In this document: one piece after another, positions 49,439 through 59,433 of the stretch
Numbering within the stretch: position 1 is the first letter of the stretch
Layout: the number at the start of each line of letters is the position of its first letter
Origin: Photobacterium halotolerans DSM 18316
Lineage (GTDB): Bacteria > Pseudomonadota > Gammaproteobacteria > Enterobacterales > Vibrionaceae
Assembly (NCBI RefSeq): GCF_000425165.1
Contig: NZ_AULG01000027.1
Location: 1 to 64,000 of the forward strand
Length of the DNA stretch: 64,000 nucleotides
Reading direction: 5' to 3'
The notes under the pieces: model-generated
The model's database searches: none
What the model saw: only the letters and a program-made list of their open reading frames with translations
What the model was told of the DNA's origin: nothing
Translations under genes and position numbers: made by a program

Positions 49439-50410
49439 ATGGATTTCAAAGCTATCCAAGCACTCACCGCTGACGACATGGCGGCGGTTGACGCAAAGAT
49501 TCAGGCCCAACTCACTTCAGACGTCGCCCTGATCAACCAACTGGGATTTTACATTGTCAGCAGCGGTGGCAAGCGTTTGCGCCCCATTCTGGCAATTCTG
49601 GCCGCCCGGGCTCTAGGTTACCAGGGTGAAAAACACATCACCGCAGCGGCATTTATCGAATTTATTCACACCGCCACTTTGCTCCATGACGATGTGGTGG
49701 ATGAATCTGATATGCGGCGCGGGAAAGCAACCGCCAATGCTGCATTTGGCAATGCCGCCAGCGTACTGGTGGGTGATTATATCTACACCCGCTCCTTCCA
49801 GATGATGACCAGCCTGAGATCCTTTAAGATCCTGGACATCATGAGCGAAGCGACCAATGTGATCGCCGAAGGGGAAGTCCAGCAGCTGATGAACTGCAAT
49901 GATCCTGACACTACCGAAGCCAGCTATATGCAGGTGATCTACTCCAAAACGGCGCGACTGTTTGAAGCGGCGACTCAGGTGGCAGCCATTCTTTCTGATG
50001 CACCAGAACAGGTAGAGACAGCCCTGCAGGACTATGGCCGTTATCTTGGTACCGCCTTCCAGCTCATCGACGATGTGCTTGATTACAACGCCGATGGCGA
50101 GGAGATGGGCAAGAACGTGGGGGATGATCTGGCGGAAGGTAAACCTACCCTGCCGCTGCTTCACGCCATGCACCACGGTAACCCAGAGCAAACCGCCATG
50201 ATTCGCGCCGCGATAGAGCAAGGCAACGGGCTGGATAAACTGCAACCGATTCTGGCCTGTATGGAAGAGCACGGCTCTCTGGCTTACACTCAGCAACGTG
50301 CTGAAGAAGAAGCAGATAAAGCCATTGCCGCCCTGTCGGTACTTGCTGAAAGCGAATACAAAGATGCGCTGATCGCGGTCGCCCGGCTGTCGGTCAATCG
50401 CACCAAATAA
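49439..50410 (+). CDS. ispB: Octaprenyl diphosphate synthase
   Basis: A 323-residue trans-prenyltransferase making the polyprenyl side chain of ubiquinone and menaquinone. The first Asp-rich motif DDVVD is at 84-88, the second (DDVLDYNADGEE) at about 211; GGKRLRP is the substrate loop. It matches E. coli IspB (323) in length and sequence. The frame opens at 49382, but the ATG at 49439 (MDFKAIQALT) matches family starts. It is divergent from rplU and has its own terminator. Confidence 0.97.
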   Translation: MDFKAIQALTADDMAAVDAKIQAQLTSDVALINQLGFYIVSSGGKRLRPILAILAARALGYQGEKHITAAAFIEFIHTATLLHDDVVDESDMRRGKATANAAFGNAASVLVGDYIYTRSFQMMTSLRSFKILDIMSEATNVIAEGEVQQLMNCNDPDTTEASYMQVIYSKTARLFEAATQVAAILSDAPEQVETALQDYGRYLGTAFQLIDDVLDYNADGEEMGKNVGDDLAEGKPTLPLLHAMHHGNPEQTAMIRAAIEQGNGLDKLQPILACMEEHGSLAYTQQRAEEEADKAIAALSVLAESEYKDALIAVARLSVNRTK

Positions 50411-50426
50411 ACCCGCCCCTTCAGCG

Positions 50427-50460
50427 AAAACGGCCTGACTCTTGTCGGGCCGTTTTTTGT
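50427..50460 (+). terminator. Terminator of ispB
   Basis: AAAACGGCC...GGCCGTTTT with an inner GAC/GTC pairing around a 4-base loop and a TTTTTT tail, 17 bases after the ispB stop. Confidence 0.9.
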
Positions 50461-50513
50461 TGTACTGTCTTGCTGCAATGTCTGGTTACACAGCCTTGTT
50501 GTACTCTCTTGTT
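50457..50513 (+). repeat. Two near-identical 18-base direct repeats
   Basis: TTGTTGTACTGTCTTGCT (50457-50474) and TTGTTGTACTCTCTTGTT (50496-50513) match at 16 of 18 positions and are spaced 39 bases start to start, downstream of ispB and upstream of the 63-residue protein gene. Confidence 0.5.
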
Positions 50514-50658
50514 ACATGGCCCCGGCAGCCAAACTGCTCTCACCCGTTTCACTCCCGGACTGGCTCTGCGCCAAGCTCCAATTCTCTTTACGCTATAGTT
50601 ATACAAGGTAAAGGGAGATCTGTGCCCTGACCGTTTCTTCCCAAGACGGAGGTGACGC

Positions 50659-50850
50659 ATGCAAGCCAGCCAACTGAAAAAGGGAATGTGGGTTGAATAC
50701 CCGCAGGGGATCGCCGAAGTGATCGAGGTCGATCCGGATCATAATACTGCATTGATCGAGAATCTGAAGGATCATAAAAGGATCCATATCCCGTGCAGTG
50801 AACTGACCGACGAGCCCCAGCTGCACAGCGGCTGCGGCGACTATTACTGA
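50659..50850 (+). CDS. 63-residue conserved-looking protein, function unknown
   Basis: A small soluble, acidic protein: QASQLKKGMWVEYPQGIAEVIEVDPDHNTALIENLK, then DHKRIHIPCSELTDEPQLHSGCGDYY. The GMWVEYPQGIAEV pattern suggests a small SH3/KOW-like beta barrel; one Cys in IPCSEL and one in the C-terminal GCGDYY could bind a metal. The ribosome binding site is CGGAGG 9 bases before the ATG. It stands alone between ispB and the convergent mdh gene. I do not know an assigned function. Confidence 0.7.
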   Translation: MQASQLKKGMWVEYPQGIAEVIEVDPDHNTALIENLKDHKRIHIPCSELTDEPQLHSGCGDYY

Positions 50851-50881
50851 GCAATCCCCCTTCAATCCCAGTGCCAGAAAC

Positions 50882-50910
50882 AACAAAGCGGCCGGAGGGC
50901 CGCTTTGTTC
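50882..50910. terminator. Bidirectional terminator between the 63-residue gene and mdh
   Basis: AAAGCGGCC-GGAG-GGCCGCTTT, a perfect 9-bp stem flanked by short A and T runs; lies 34 bases past the plus-strand gene and 41 bases past the mdh stop. Confidence 0.88.
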
Positions 50911-50950
50911 ATTGTCATCAGGCTATGACGGCCTGGTGTCGGGTACGGGC

Positions 50951-51889
50951 TTATTTTGCCGCGAACTCTTCACCCAGGGCGATATCGCCTTTCAGGGTAT
51001 CCAGCATGCTGTCCAGGGCATTCTGCTCGAACGCGCTCAGAGTGCCGTAATCCAGCACTTCTTCCACACCGTCTTTGCCCAGACGAACTGGCTGTGCAAA
51101 AAAGCGAGCGTGCTGGCCGTTGCCTTCCACGTAAGCGCACTCAACCACATTTTGCTCACCCTGCAGGGCACGCACCAGCGCCAGACCAAAACGGCAAGCC
51201 GCCTGACCCATTGACAGAGTGGCAGAACCGCCGCCTGCTTTGGCTTCAACCACTTCCGTACCCGCATTTTGGATGCGAGGAGTCAGTGCTTTCACTTCTT
51301 CTTCAGTGAACTCAACACCTTCAACCTGAGACAGCAGAGGCAGGATAGTCACACCTGAGTGGCCGCCGATGACAGGGACATTCACGTCACGCGGATTCAG
51401 GCCTTTCAGCTCACCAACAAAGGTTTCAGAGCGGATGATATCCAGCGTAGTCACACCGAACAGCTTACGCTTGTCGTAGACGCCGGCTTTTTTCAGAACG
51501 TCTGCCGCGATAGCCACAGTCGTGTTAACCGGGTTAGTGATAATACCGATACAGGCATTTGGACAGACAACCGCAATTTTTTCCGCCAGTGATTTAACAA
51601 TACCGGCATTGACGTTGAACAGGTCCGCACGGTCCATCCCTGGTTTACGGGCGACGCCGGCAGAGATCAGCACCACATCCGCACCTTCAAGTGCAGGAGT
51701 CGGATCTTCACCAGCATAACCTTTGATAGAAACAGGAGTTGGGATGTGGCTCAGATCAGCGGCAACACCAGGGGTAACAGGGGCAATATCATAAAGTGCC
51801 AGGTCAGAGCCGGCAGGCAGTTCATTCTTCAGTAGCAGAGCCAAAGCCTGGCCGATACCACCAGCCGCACCAATAACAGCAACTTTCAT
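50951..51889 (-). CDS. mdh: Malate dehydrogenase
   Basis: A 312-residue NAD-dependent malate dehydrogenase of the TCA cycle. [21 protein letters not shown] is the Rossmann loop; [22 protein letters not shown] holds substrate Arg residues; [14 protein letters not shown] and [14 protein letters not shown] contain the catalytic Asp/His pair. The length matches E. coli Mdh (312). GGAGAACG precedes the ATG. It is divergent from argR across 371 bases, the usual arrangement. Confidence 0.98.
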   Translation of the reverse strand: MKVAVIGAAGGIGQALALLLKNELPAGSDLALYDIAPVTPGVAADLSHIPTPVSIKGYAGEDPTPALEGADVVLISAGVARKPGMDRADLFNVNAGIVKSLAEKIAVVCPNACIGIITNPVNTTVAIAADVLKKAGVYDKRKLFGVTTLDIIRSETFVGELKGLNPRDVNVPVIGGHSGVTILPLLSQVEGVEFTEEEVKALTPRIQNAGTEVVEAKAGGGSATLSMGQAACRFGLALVRALQGEQNVVECAYVEGNGQHARFFAQPVRLGKDGVEEVLDYGTLSAFEQNALDSMLDTLKGDIALGEEFAAK

Positions 51890-52260
51890 TTTCGTTCTCC
51901 TTTACGATAGAAGTCAGGGTTCATCAGACAGACCCCTTCAGATAGAATTCAGGCCATATACCCAATGTTTCAAACCCTTACTAATGTCTCTCAGTTTCTC
52001 GGGCACCAAGACGGTATAGCAAGCCTAAACGAAATACAATCATACCCCCTCAGCTTTGCGATGTTGCGCAGGGAGCAAGTTTGCTTTTCCTTGCGCCGAT
52101 AAAAGCTAACAACAGTCTCAACAGTGGATTTATTTAATAGTTATGCAGGCGACTAAGCTATTAACAGTAATCTGGTTCCAAGTTCGAATGAACATTGTTT
52201 GCTACCAGCTAACAGGTTGTGACAAAATACGGACCCTCTCCCTGTACATGAAATTTACTT
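51890..52260. other. Divergent mdh/argR promoter region
   Basis: About 370 bases, with AT-rich tracts at 52125-52260 next to argR. I found no clear pair of ARG boxes by eye and no ORF with a ribosome binding site; the argR ATG at 52261 itself has only a weak AT-rich site (GAAATTTACTT). Confidence 0.45.
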
Positions 52261-52731
52261 ATGCGTAGTTCTGATAAACAAGAACGCTTGATAAAAGCAT
52301 TCAAATCCATACTCAAGGAAGAAAAATTCAGCTCTCAAGGTGAGATTGTCGATGCCTTGAAAGCACAGGGCTTCGATAACATTAATCAGTCGAAAGTGTC
52401 ACGGATGCTGACCAAATTCGGCGCGGTACGTACCCGCAACGCTAAAATGGAAATGGTGTATTGCCTGCCGGTAGAGTTGGGCGTACCGACCATCAGCAGT
52501 CCGTTGAAAGAACTGGTCATGGAGGTGGGTTATAACCATGCCATGGTCGTGATTCACACCGGTCCGGGCGCAGCGCAAGTGATCGCCCGTCTGCTTGACT
52601 CACTGGGCCGCGCCGAAGGCATCCTGGGTGTTGTGGCGGGGGATGATACGATTTTCATCACCCCAACCCTGACCACAACCGCTGAGGAACTCTTCGACTC
52701 TGTCTGCTCGCTGTTTGATTACAGTAAGTAA
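52261..52731 (+). CDS. argR: Arginine repressor ArgR
   Basis: A 156-residue hexameric regulator of arginine synthesis and of Xer recombination in relatives. N-terminal winged helix: [52 protein letters not shown]-terminal arginine-binding domain: [21 protein letters not shown] and [13 protein letters not shown], including the GDD motif. The length matches E. coli ArgR (156). Divergent from mdh. Confidence 0.97.
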   Translation: MRSSDKQERLIKAFKSILKEEKFSSQGEIVDALKAQGFDNINQSKVSRMLTKFGAVRTRNAKMEMVYCLPVELGVPTISSPLKELVMEVGYNHAMVVIHTGPGAAQVIARLLDSLGRAEGILGVVAGDDTIFITPTLTTTAEELFDSVCSLFDYSK

Positions 52732-53013
52732 GTCAAGCTTCAGGCAACGCCTTCTCCGTTTCACCTGAGAGGGCGTGCTTCTTCCCCCTTCTCCGCCCCG
52801 CCTTTTCCCGCTCGGTTACCCCGCTTTGCAGTGGATAGTTATGCTCTGAAATATGGTCAGTTGTCGCAATATCATTACTTTTTCACAAAAAGGTTTTTAC
52901 ATTATTTCAATAATACGCCGATCGTTTGCTATTATCTCTTTGATTTGTTTAAAGCATTGCGGGCCGTGTACCTGCAGTACTGATAAGAATTAACACAACA
53001 GGAAGGGATCACA

Positions 53014-53982
53014 ATGGCGTTTACAAAACTGTTAAAAGTCAGCGCACTATCTGCCACCGTTCTTGCCTCAGGATTGGCGCAAGCGGAAGAGTTCATCACC
53101 ATAGGTACCGGTTCTGTCACCGGTGTGTATTATCCTACCGGCGGTGCTATCTGTAAGCTGGTGAACAACGATCGTAAAACCAATGGCATTCGCTGCTCTG
53201 TCGAATCGACCGGCGGGTCCGTATACAACGTGAACACTATGCGTGCCGGTGAACTGGACTTCGGCGTGGTGCAGTCTGACTGGCAATATCACGGCTATAA
53301 CGGTACCAGTGAGTTTAAAGAATTAGGTCCGTATAAAGAAATGCGGGCTGTTTTCTCTCTGCACACAGAACCGTTCAACATTATTGCCCGTACAGATTCA
53401 GGCATTAATAACCTGGATGATCTGAAAGGCAAACGCGTCAATATTGGTAACCCGGGCTCTGGTGATCGCGCCACCATGGAAGTGGTCATGAATACCATGG
53501 GCTGGAGCAAAGATGACTTCAAACTGGCGGCCGAGCTGAAAGGTTCTGAGCGTTCCCAGGCCTTGTGTGATAACAAGATCGATGCCTTTGTCTATGTCGT
53601 CGGCCATCCAAACGGTTCAATCAAAGAAGCAACCACCTCTTGTGATGCCAAACTGATTCCGGCCACAGGTGCTGCTATCGACAAACTGGTTGCCGATAAT
53701 CCTTATTATGCAAAATCGACTGTACCGGGCGGCATGTACCGTGGTACCGACAGCGACGTCAACAGCTTTGGTGTTGCCGCGACATTAGTGTCTTCAACCA
53801 ATGTATCGGATGATGCGGTCTACGCGCTGGTCAAAGCCGTGTTTGAGAACTTCCATGTTTTCACCCGCCTGCATCCCAGCTTCGCCAACCTGAAGAAAGA
53901 AGACATGATCAAAGCCGGTATTTCCATCCCATTACATCCGGGCGCTGAGAAGTACTACAAAGAAGTAGGTTTGATCAAATAA
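53014..53982 (+). CDS. TAXI-family TRAP transporter solute-binding protein
   Basis: A 322-residue periplasmic binding protein. Signal peptide LLKVSALSATVLASGLAQA, then EEFITIGTGSVTGVYYPTGGAICKLVN, the signature of TAXI proteins, with STGGSVYNVNTMRAGELDFGVVQSD and the DDLKGKRVNIGNPGSGDRATMEVV loop. TAXI proteins bind small organic anions; I recall the Vibrio cholerae gene in this same position beside argR as glutamate-binding, but that is unverified here. AGGAAGGG lies before the ATG. A strong terminator separates it from the permease gene. Confidence 0.93.
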   Translation: MAFTKLLKVSALSATVLASGLAQAEEFITIGTGSVTGVYYPTGGAICKLVNNDRKTNGIRCSVESTGGSVYNVNTMRAGELDFGVVQSDWQYHGYNGTSEFKELGPYKEMRAVFSLHTEPFNIIARTDSGINNLDDLKGKRVNIGNPGSGDRATMEVVMNTMGWSKDDFKLAAELKGSERSQALCDNKIDAFVYVVGHPNGSIKEATTSCDAKLIPATGAAIDKLVADNPYYAKSTVPGGMYRGTDSDVNSFGVAATLVSSTNVSDDAVYALVKAVFENFHVFTRLHPSFANLKKEDMIKAGISIPLHPGAEKYYKEVGLIK

Positions 53983-54004
53983 GCTAACAGCTGTTCATCC
54001 TGCA

Positions 54005-54034
54005 AAGTGCACCGTCTTGACGGTGCACTTTTTG
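54005..54034 (+). terminator. Terminator between TAXI and permease genes
   Basis: AAGTGCACCGTC-TT-GACGGTGCACTT followed by TTTG: a 12-bp stem 22 bases after the binding-protein stop. It should let the binding protein be made in excess over the permease. Confidence 0.88.
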
Positions 54035-54142
54035 TCTGTCAGAGCACAAAAATGTCCCCTGTCAGATCAATGAGCCAGACTACAATAAAAACTGAAACCT
54101 CAAACAGTTAATAACGGATCGCTCCTGAAATAAGGAAGTAGC

Positions 54143-56746
54143 ATGACAAAAACCAACCATGACGATGTCCAGAACATGGTGGCACAGGCGGATACCGGCG
54201 CACGCAGCCCCAGGGGGCTACAGGGACAAATTCTGTGGGTCGTCGCCCTTTGCTGGTCATTGTTCCAGCTTTGGTATGCCTCTCCGCTCCCTTTTATTTT
54301 TGATATAGGCATCTTCAACGATACCGAAGCGCGTTCTATCCATTTAGCATTTGCCATTTTTCTGGCTTATACGGCCTTCCCTGCCCTGAAGGGATCACCC
54401 AGGGATCACATTCCACTGCAAGATTGGATCCTGGCGCTGCTGGCCAGCTTTTCTGCCGCCTATATCTATCTGTTTTACGAAGTTTTATCAGGGCGTTCCG
54501 GCGCACCAACCACGCTGGATGTCGTCACTTCGGTAATAGGGATGCTGTTGCTCCTTGAGGCCACGCGACGTGCACTGGGCCCTCCGCTCATGGTGGTCGC
54601 CTCTGTTTTCCTGCTGTACACCTTTGCCGGCCCTTACATGCCGGATGTGATTGCGCACAAAGGTGCCAGCCTCAACAAAGCGATGTCACACTTATGGCTG
54701 ACTACTGAAGGTGTATTCGGGGTGGCACTGGGGGTCTCTACTGCCTTTGTTTTCCTGTTTGTGCTGTTTGGCTCGATGCTCGAACGGGCGGGTGCAGGCG
54801 CTTATTTCATTAAAGTTGCCTTTTCGTTACTTGGCCATATGCGCGGCGGTCCGGCAAAAGCGGCCGTGGTCGCATCCGGTTTGTCCGGCCTGGTATCCGG
54901 TTCGTCCATTGCCAACGTGGTGACGACGGGGACCTTTACTATCCCGCTGATGAAACGGGTGGGCTTCCCTGGCTACAAAGCCGGGGCGGTTGAGGTTGCT
55001 GCCTCGACCAACGGCCAGCTCACACCGCCCATCATGGGCGCGGCGGCATTTTTGATGGTGGAATATGTCGGTGTCTCTTATGTCGAGGTTATCAAAGCGG
55101 CCATACTGCCGGCCCTGATCTCCTACATTGCCCTGCTTTACATTGTCCATTTGGAAGCCTGTAAAGCCGGTATGACAGGCCTGCCCCGCCATTATCAGCC
55201 TACCCTGGCGCAAAAGCTGACCTCGTTTGTTGGTACCATAGTCGGCCTGATGGTGCTCAGTGCCATAGTCTATTACGGCATCGGCTGGACCAAAGACGTG
55301 TTTGGCGCCGCCGCCACGCCTATCATAGCGGTTGCGATCCTGATCGCGTATGTCGCTCTGGTTCGTCTGGCGGCCAACTATCAGGATCATCTGCTGGAAG
55401 ATCCGGATCAGGAGCTGACCGAAGTGCCGGATCCCGGCCCGACCGTAAAATCCGGTTTGTACTTCCTGCTGCCCATCGTTGTGCTGGTCTGGTGTCTGAC
55501 CGTTGAGCGTTTCTCGCCGGGCCTGTCAGCATTCTGGGCAACGGTGTTTATGATTTTCATTCTGCTGACCCAGCGTCCGCTCATGGCCATCTTTACCAAA
55601 GAGCAGACGCTGACAGAGGCAGGTAAACAAGGCTGGCACGATCTGCTGGAAAGTCTGGTCACCGGCGGGCGCAATATGATAGGTATCGGTGTTGCCACTG
55701 CCGCAGCCGGTATTATCGTGGGCGTGGTGACGCTGACGGGCGTCGGGCTGGTGATGACCGACTTCGTCGAGTTCATCTCTGGCGGCAATATCATACTGAT
55801 GCTGCTGTTTACCGCCGTGATCAGCCTGATCCTCGGTATGGGGCTGCCCACCACGGCGAACTACATAGTGGTGTCGACCCTGATGGCACCGGTGATTGTC
55901 ACCCTGGGGGCTGAAAACGGCCTGATCATTCCGCTGCTGGCCGTGCATCTGTTCGTGTTCTATTTCGGTATTCTGGCCGATGATACCCCGCCGGTCGGCC
56001 TGGCTGCGTTTGCGGCCGCCGCGATTGCGAAAAGCGATCCTATCCGTACCGGTATTCAGGGTTTCACCTATGATATCCGCACCGCCATCCTGCCCTTTAT
56101 GTTCATTTTCAATACCCAGCTCTTGCTGATGGACATTGATACCTGGTGGCATCTGTTCCTGACCGTGGTGTCTGCTGTCATTGCCATGCTGACCTTCTCT
56201 TCGGCAACCCAGGGATGGTGGTTCACCAAAGTCAAATGGTGGGAAAGCGTTTTGCTACTGCTGATCACTTTCTCACTGTTCCGCCCCGGCTTCTGGTGGG
56301 ACATGGTCTATCCGCCCAAGTACGACATGCCGGGCACCCTGATTGTCGATGCCGCCGATAAACTGGTCATTGGTGAACCGCTGGAAGTGCAGGCGACAGG
56401 CATGGACATGCTGGGCGATGAAGTGACCAAGCACGTGCTGCTGCCGTTTGATAAGCAGGCCGTTGATCCGAATGAAAGAATTGCCTCAACCGGCCTGATG
56501 CTCAAACAGGAAGGCGAGAAAATGATCGTTGAACTGGTCGAGTTTGGCAGCCCGGCCGAGCAGGCAGGTATTGATTTTGGCTGGGAGATTGTCACTGTCA
56601 GCCTGCCAGCGGCCAGACCAATGAAGGAGTGGGTATTCGTACCTACGCTGGCGCTGCTGGCTGTACTGGGCTGGAATCAGCGCCGAAAAGCCAAACGTGA
56701 TGCTGCCGTCAAAGGTGAAACACACAAAAATACGGAACAGGACTAA
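54143..56746 (+). CDS. Fused TRAP transporter permease (DctQM type) with C-terminal extension
   Basis: An 867-residue protein combining the small (4 TM) and large (12 TM) TRAP permease subunits, as expected for TAXI systems. The N-terminal part is about 1-120; the large-subunit signature region includes AAVVASGLSGLVSGSSIANVVTTGTFTIPLMKRVGF and ASTNGQLTPPIMGAAAFLMVEYVG, and its second repeat AGIIVGVVTLTGVGL with LILGMGLPTTANYIVVSTLMAP. After the last transport helices there is a soluble stretch of about 130 residues (DUF3394-like) with a PDZ-like VELVEFGSPAEQAGIDFGWEI, then a final TM and a basic tail. ATG at 54143, with GGAAGTAGC upstream. It partners the TAXI protein at 53014. Confidence 0.92.
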   Translation: MTKTNHDDVQNMVAQADTGARSPRGLQGQILWVVALCWSLFQLWYASPLPFIFDIGIFNDTEARSIHLAFAIFLAYTAFPALKGSPRDHIPLQDWILALLASFSAAYIYLFYEVLSGRSGAPTTLDVVTSVIGMLLLLEATRRALGPPLMVVASVFLLYTFAGPYMPDVIAHKGASLNKAMSHLWLTTEGVFGVALGVSTAFVFLFVLFGSMLERAGAGAYFIKVAFSLLGHMRGGPAKAAVVASGLSGLVSGSSIANVVTTGTFTIPLMKRVGFPGYKAGAVEVAASTNGQLTPPIMGAAAFLMVEYVGVSYVEVIKAAILPALISYIALLYIVHLEACKAGMTGLPRHYQPTLAQKLTSFVGTIVGLMVLSAIVYYGIGWTKDVFGAAATPIIAVAILIAYVALVRLAANYQDHLLEDPDQELTEVPDPGPTVKSGLYFLLPIVVLVWCLTVERFSPGLSAFWATVFMIFILLTQRPLMAIFTKEQTLTEAGKQGWHDLLESLVTGGRNMIGIGVATAAAGIIVGVVTLTGVGLVMTDFVEFISGGNIILMLLFTAVISLILGMGLPTTANYIVVSTLMAPVIVTLGAENGLIIPLLAVHLFVFYFGILADDTPPVGLAAFAAAAIAKSDPIRTGIQGFTYDIRTAILPFMFIFNTQLLLMDIDTWWHLFLTVVSAVIAMLTFSSATQGWWFTKVKWWESVLLLLITFSLFRPGFWWDMVYPPKYDMPGTLIVDAADKLVIGEPLEVQATGMDMLGDEVTKHVLLPFDKQAVDPNERIASTGLMLKQEGEKMIVELVEFGSPAEQAGIDFGWEIVTVSLPAARPMKEWVFVPTLALLAVLGWNQRRKAKRDAAVKGETHKNTEQD

Positions 56747-56817
56747 ACTCTAGTCAGCACAGTAATTCAGCCACAGGTGCCAATGCGGGCCTGTGGCTGC
56801 CTGACAGAGAGGATGCC

Positions 56818-57258
56818 ATGTACACTCACATTCTGGTGCCTGTCGATCTCAATGAGGAAGGCTTTGGTGACAAAGCGGTTGAGCTTGCCGTCTGGCATGC
56901 CCGCCAGTCTGACGCTGTTATCCACTTGCTCAACGTCCTGCCGGGCATTCATCTCGCTATGGTGTCCAACTATTTCCCCAAAGATGCCGCGCGCAAAATG
57001 CTGCAGGACACCCAGCAAAACCTGAAGCAGTTTGCCGAGCAGCATATTCCCGCCGATGTCCGCCATATTGAAACCGTATCAGAGGGGAAAGTCTGGTCCA
57101 CCATCGTTGATCATGCCCGCCAGGTGAAAGCGGACCTGATCATTATGCCCAGCCACCAGCGCTCCACGATAGATAAGCTGGTACTGGGTTCAGTGGCGGC
57201 CAAAGTGGTGGAAAATGCGCCCGGCAATATCCTGATCATCAAACCAGAAGGGTTATGA
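56818..57258 (+). CDS. Universal stress protein (UspA family)
   Basis: A 146-residue USP domain: YTHILVPVDLNEEGFGDKAVELAVWHAR at the start and the ATP-binding GSVAAKVVENAPGNILIIKP loop near the end (G-x2-G-x9-G(S) type pattern, here LVLGSVAAKVVENAPGN). It is 71 bases after the TRAP permease and probably on its transcript. USPs encoded next to TRAP permeases, such as TeaD of Halomonas, can regulate transport; that role is inferred. RBS AGAGAGGATG. Its stop is 1 base from the convergent ubiX stop. Confidence 0.92.
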   Translation: MYTHILVPVDLNEEGFGDKAVELAVWHARQSDAVIHLLNVLPGIHLAMVSNYFPKDAARKMLQDTQQNLKQFAEQHIPADVRHIETVSEGKVWSTIVDHARQVKADLIIMPSHQRSTIDKLVLGSVAAKVVENAPGNILIIKPEGL

Positions 57259-57259
57259 T

Positions 57260-57880
57260 TCAGAACGGGCGGTGATCATAGCCCCAGCGCGGAACCAGTC
57301 CTTGCTCGACGCCAAGATGATCCAGTATCCGCGCCACCATGAAATCGACCAGATCGTCGATAGACTTCGGCTGATGATAAAAACCGGGGGCGGCCGGCAT
57401 GATGGTCGCTCCCAGGTTAGAGAGCTTGAGCATATTTTCCAGATGCAGGGAAGAAAACGGGGTTTCCCTGACCACCATCAGCAACTGACCGCGCTCTTTC
57501 AGCACCACATCCGCGGCGCGTTCGAGCAAGTTATCTGACAGGCCGTGAGCCACCGAGGCCAGAGTACCCGCAGAGCACGGGCAGACCACCATTTTTTTCG
57601 GCGCGGCAGAGCCGGACGCCACCGGAGAAAACCAGTCTTCTTTTCCGCAGACCGTCAGCTTATCGCCCTGATAATTCAGATGCTCTGCCAGTGCCGCCTG
57701 TGCCGCTTCGGGCCCGGCAGGCAGTTTCAGGCCGTGCTCGGTCGCCAGCACCACTCTGGCTGCTGAGGAGATCAGCAGATAAACCTGGTAATCGGCCGCG
57801 AGCAGGCACTCCAGCAAACGCAGCCCGTACGGGGCACCGGATGCCCCTGTCCAGGCCAGGGTAATACGTTTATCCTGCAT
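57260..57880 (-). CDS. ubiX: Flavin prenyltransferase UbiX
   Basis: A 206-residue flavoprotein that prenylates FMN to make the cofactor of the UbiD decarboxylase in ubiquinone synthesis. [22 protein letters not shown] begins the FMN-binding fold; [35 protein letters not shown] and [28 protein letters not shown] are diagnostic. ATG at 57880 overlaps the end of mpl by about 11 bases. It is usually called 3-octaprenyl-4-hydroxybenzoate carboxy-lyase in older literature. Confidence 0.95.
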   Translation of the reverse strand: MQDKRITLAWTGASGAPYGLRLLECLLAADYQVYLLISSAARVVLATEHGLKLPAGPEAAQAALAEHLNYQGDKLTVCGKEDWFSPVASGSAAPKKMVVCPCSAGTLASVAHGLSDNLLERAADVVLKERGQLLMVVRETPFSSLHLENMLKLSNLGATIMPAAPGFYHQPKSIDDLVDFMVARILDHLGVEQGLVPRWGYDHRPF

Positions 57881-59240
57881 CTTGATCTCCCTGTGCCAGG
57901 GCGGCAAGCAGCTTGTCATGAATACCACCGAAGCCGCCATTGCTCATCACCAGGATAGTATCGCCAGGACGGGCGGCAGCCACTATGTGTCCGACTAAAG
58001 CATCAAGGTCGGCGTCACACACCGACGGCTGCGGACAAAGATCAGCGATGTCCTGTACCGACCAGGGAATCGTGTCCGGCTGAAACAGGAAAACTTCATC
58101 CGCCGCTGCCAGTGCCGGGGCCAAATCGGCTTTGTGCACCCCCAGCTTCATGGTGTTCGAGCGCGGCTCCAGCACCGCCAGAATGCGCGATGCACCCACC
58201 TTAGCACGCAAGCCGCCCAGAGTCAGTTCCACGGCTGTCGGGTGATGGGCAAAATCGTCATACACTTTAATGCCATTCTGCTCACCTTTCAGCTCCAACC
58301 GGCGCCTGGTATTGACAAAACGCGCCAGCGCCTCGCAAGCCAGTTCAGGCAGCACACCGACATGCCGCGCGGCGGCGATCGCCATCAGGGCATTGCTGAC
58401 GTTGTGATCCCCTATCAGATCCCAGCGCACAGTGCCCACGGTTTTACCGGCAAAGATCACATCAAATTCACTGCCATCCGGCTTATGCTTTCTCGCCTGC
58501 CAGTCACCGTGTTCACCACTGTATTCCAGTTCGCTCCAGCAGCCCATCGCCAGCGTTTCAGCAATGGCTGGCACGCCGTGCGGGGCCAGAATCTTGCCTT
58601 CCCCCGGCACAGTGCGGATTAAATGATGAAACTGACGCTGAATGGCGGCCAGATCCGGAAAAATATCTGCGTGATCGAACTCCAGATTGTTCATTAACAA
58701 GGTACGTGGTCGATAATGAACAAACTTAGAACGCTTATCGAAAAAAGCGCTGTCGTATTCGTCCGCTTCAACAACAAAGAAACAACTCTCGCCTAAGCGT
58801 GCGGAAACACCGAAGTTTCCCAGTACGCCGCCCACCAGAAAACCGGGCTGGTAACCACAGTCTTCCAGGATCCAGGTCAGCATACTGGCTGTCGTGGTCT
58901 TACCATGGGTACCCGCCACCGCCAACACCCAGCGGTCATGTAACAAAAATTCCTGTAACCATTGCGGGCCGGAGGTATAACGCAGGTTTTTATTCAGCAC
59001 ATACTCAACACATGGATTGCCCCGGCTCATGGCATTACCAATCACCACCAAATCCGGGGCAGGCTCTAGCTGTGAAGGATCATATCCCTGAATAATTTCA
59101 ATGCCTTGCGACTCCAGCATTGTGCTCATCGGCGGATATACATTGGCATCGCTGCCGGTCACCCTGTGGCCAAGCTGCTTGGCCAGCATGGCGGCCCCGC
59201 CCATAAAAGTGCCGCAGATTCCGAGAATATGGATATGCAT
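57870..59240 (-). CDS. mpl: UDP-N-acetylmuramate:murein-tripeptide ligase
   Basis: A 456-residue Mur-ligase-family enzyme that attaches recycled L-Ala-D-Glu-mesoDAP tripeptide to UDP-MurNAc. [19 protein letters not shown] is the N-terminal UDP-binding loop; [18 protein letters not shown] is the ATP loop; [37 protein letters not shown] is typical of Mpl; [11 protein letters not shown] follows. The length fits E. coli Mpl (457). The frame runs back to 59354, but ATG at 59240 matches homologues. It is divergent from fbp and overlaps ubiX. Confidence 0.96.
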   Translation of the reverse strand: MHIHILGICGTFMGGAAMLAKQLGHRVTGSDANVYPPMSTMLESQGIEIIQGYDPSQLEPAPDLVVIGNAMSRGNPCVEYVLNKNLRYTSGPQWLQEFLLHDRWVLAVAGTHGKTTTASMLTWILEDCGYQPGFLVGGVLGNFGVSARLGESCFFVVEADEYDSAFFDKRSKFVHYRPRTLLMNNLEFDHADIFPDLAAIQRQFHHLIRTVPGEGKILAPHGVPAIAETLAMGCWSELEYSGEHGDWQARKHKPDGSEFDVIFAGKTVGTVRWDLIGDHNVSNALMAIAAARHVGVLPELACEALARFVNTRRRLELKGEQNGIKVYDDFAHHPTAVELTLGGLRAKVGASRILAVLEPRSNTMKLGVHKADLAPALAAADEVFLFQPDTIPWSVQDIADLCPQPSVCDADLDALVGHIVAAARPGDTILVMSNGGFGGIHDKLLAALAQGDQDAG

Positions 59241-59433
59241 AACTGTCAGCTCACAAAATAAATATTGGTCACGACCACGCTTCAGTGTTACTTCGTTACC
59301 ATAAAAAAGATCTTTAGATACAATTGCATCAAACAATAACTGGCCAATGGCCAAGGGTACAGTTCAATTGCCCGAAAAGAGGCATTGTACCGAATATTTA
59401 TCCCCCCATGACAACACGATGCAAGGATTGTAT

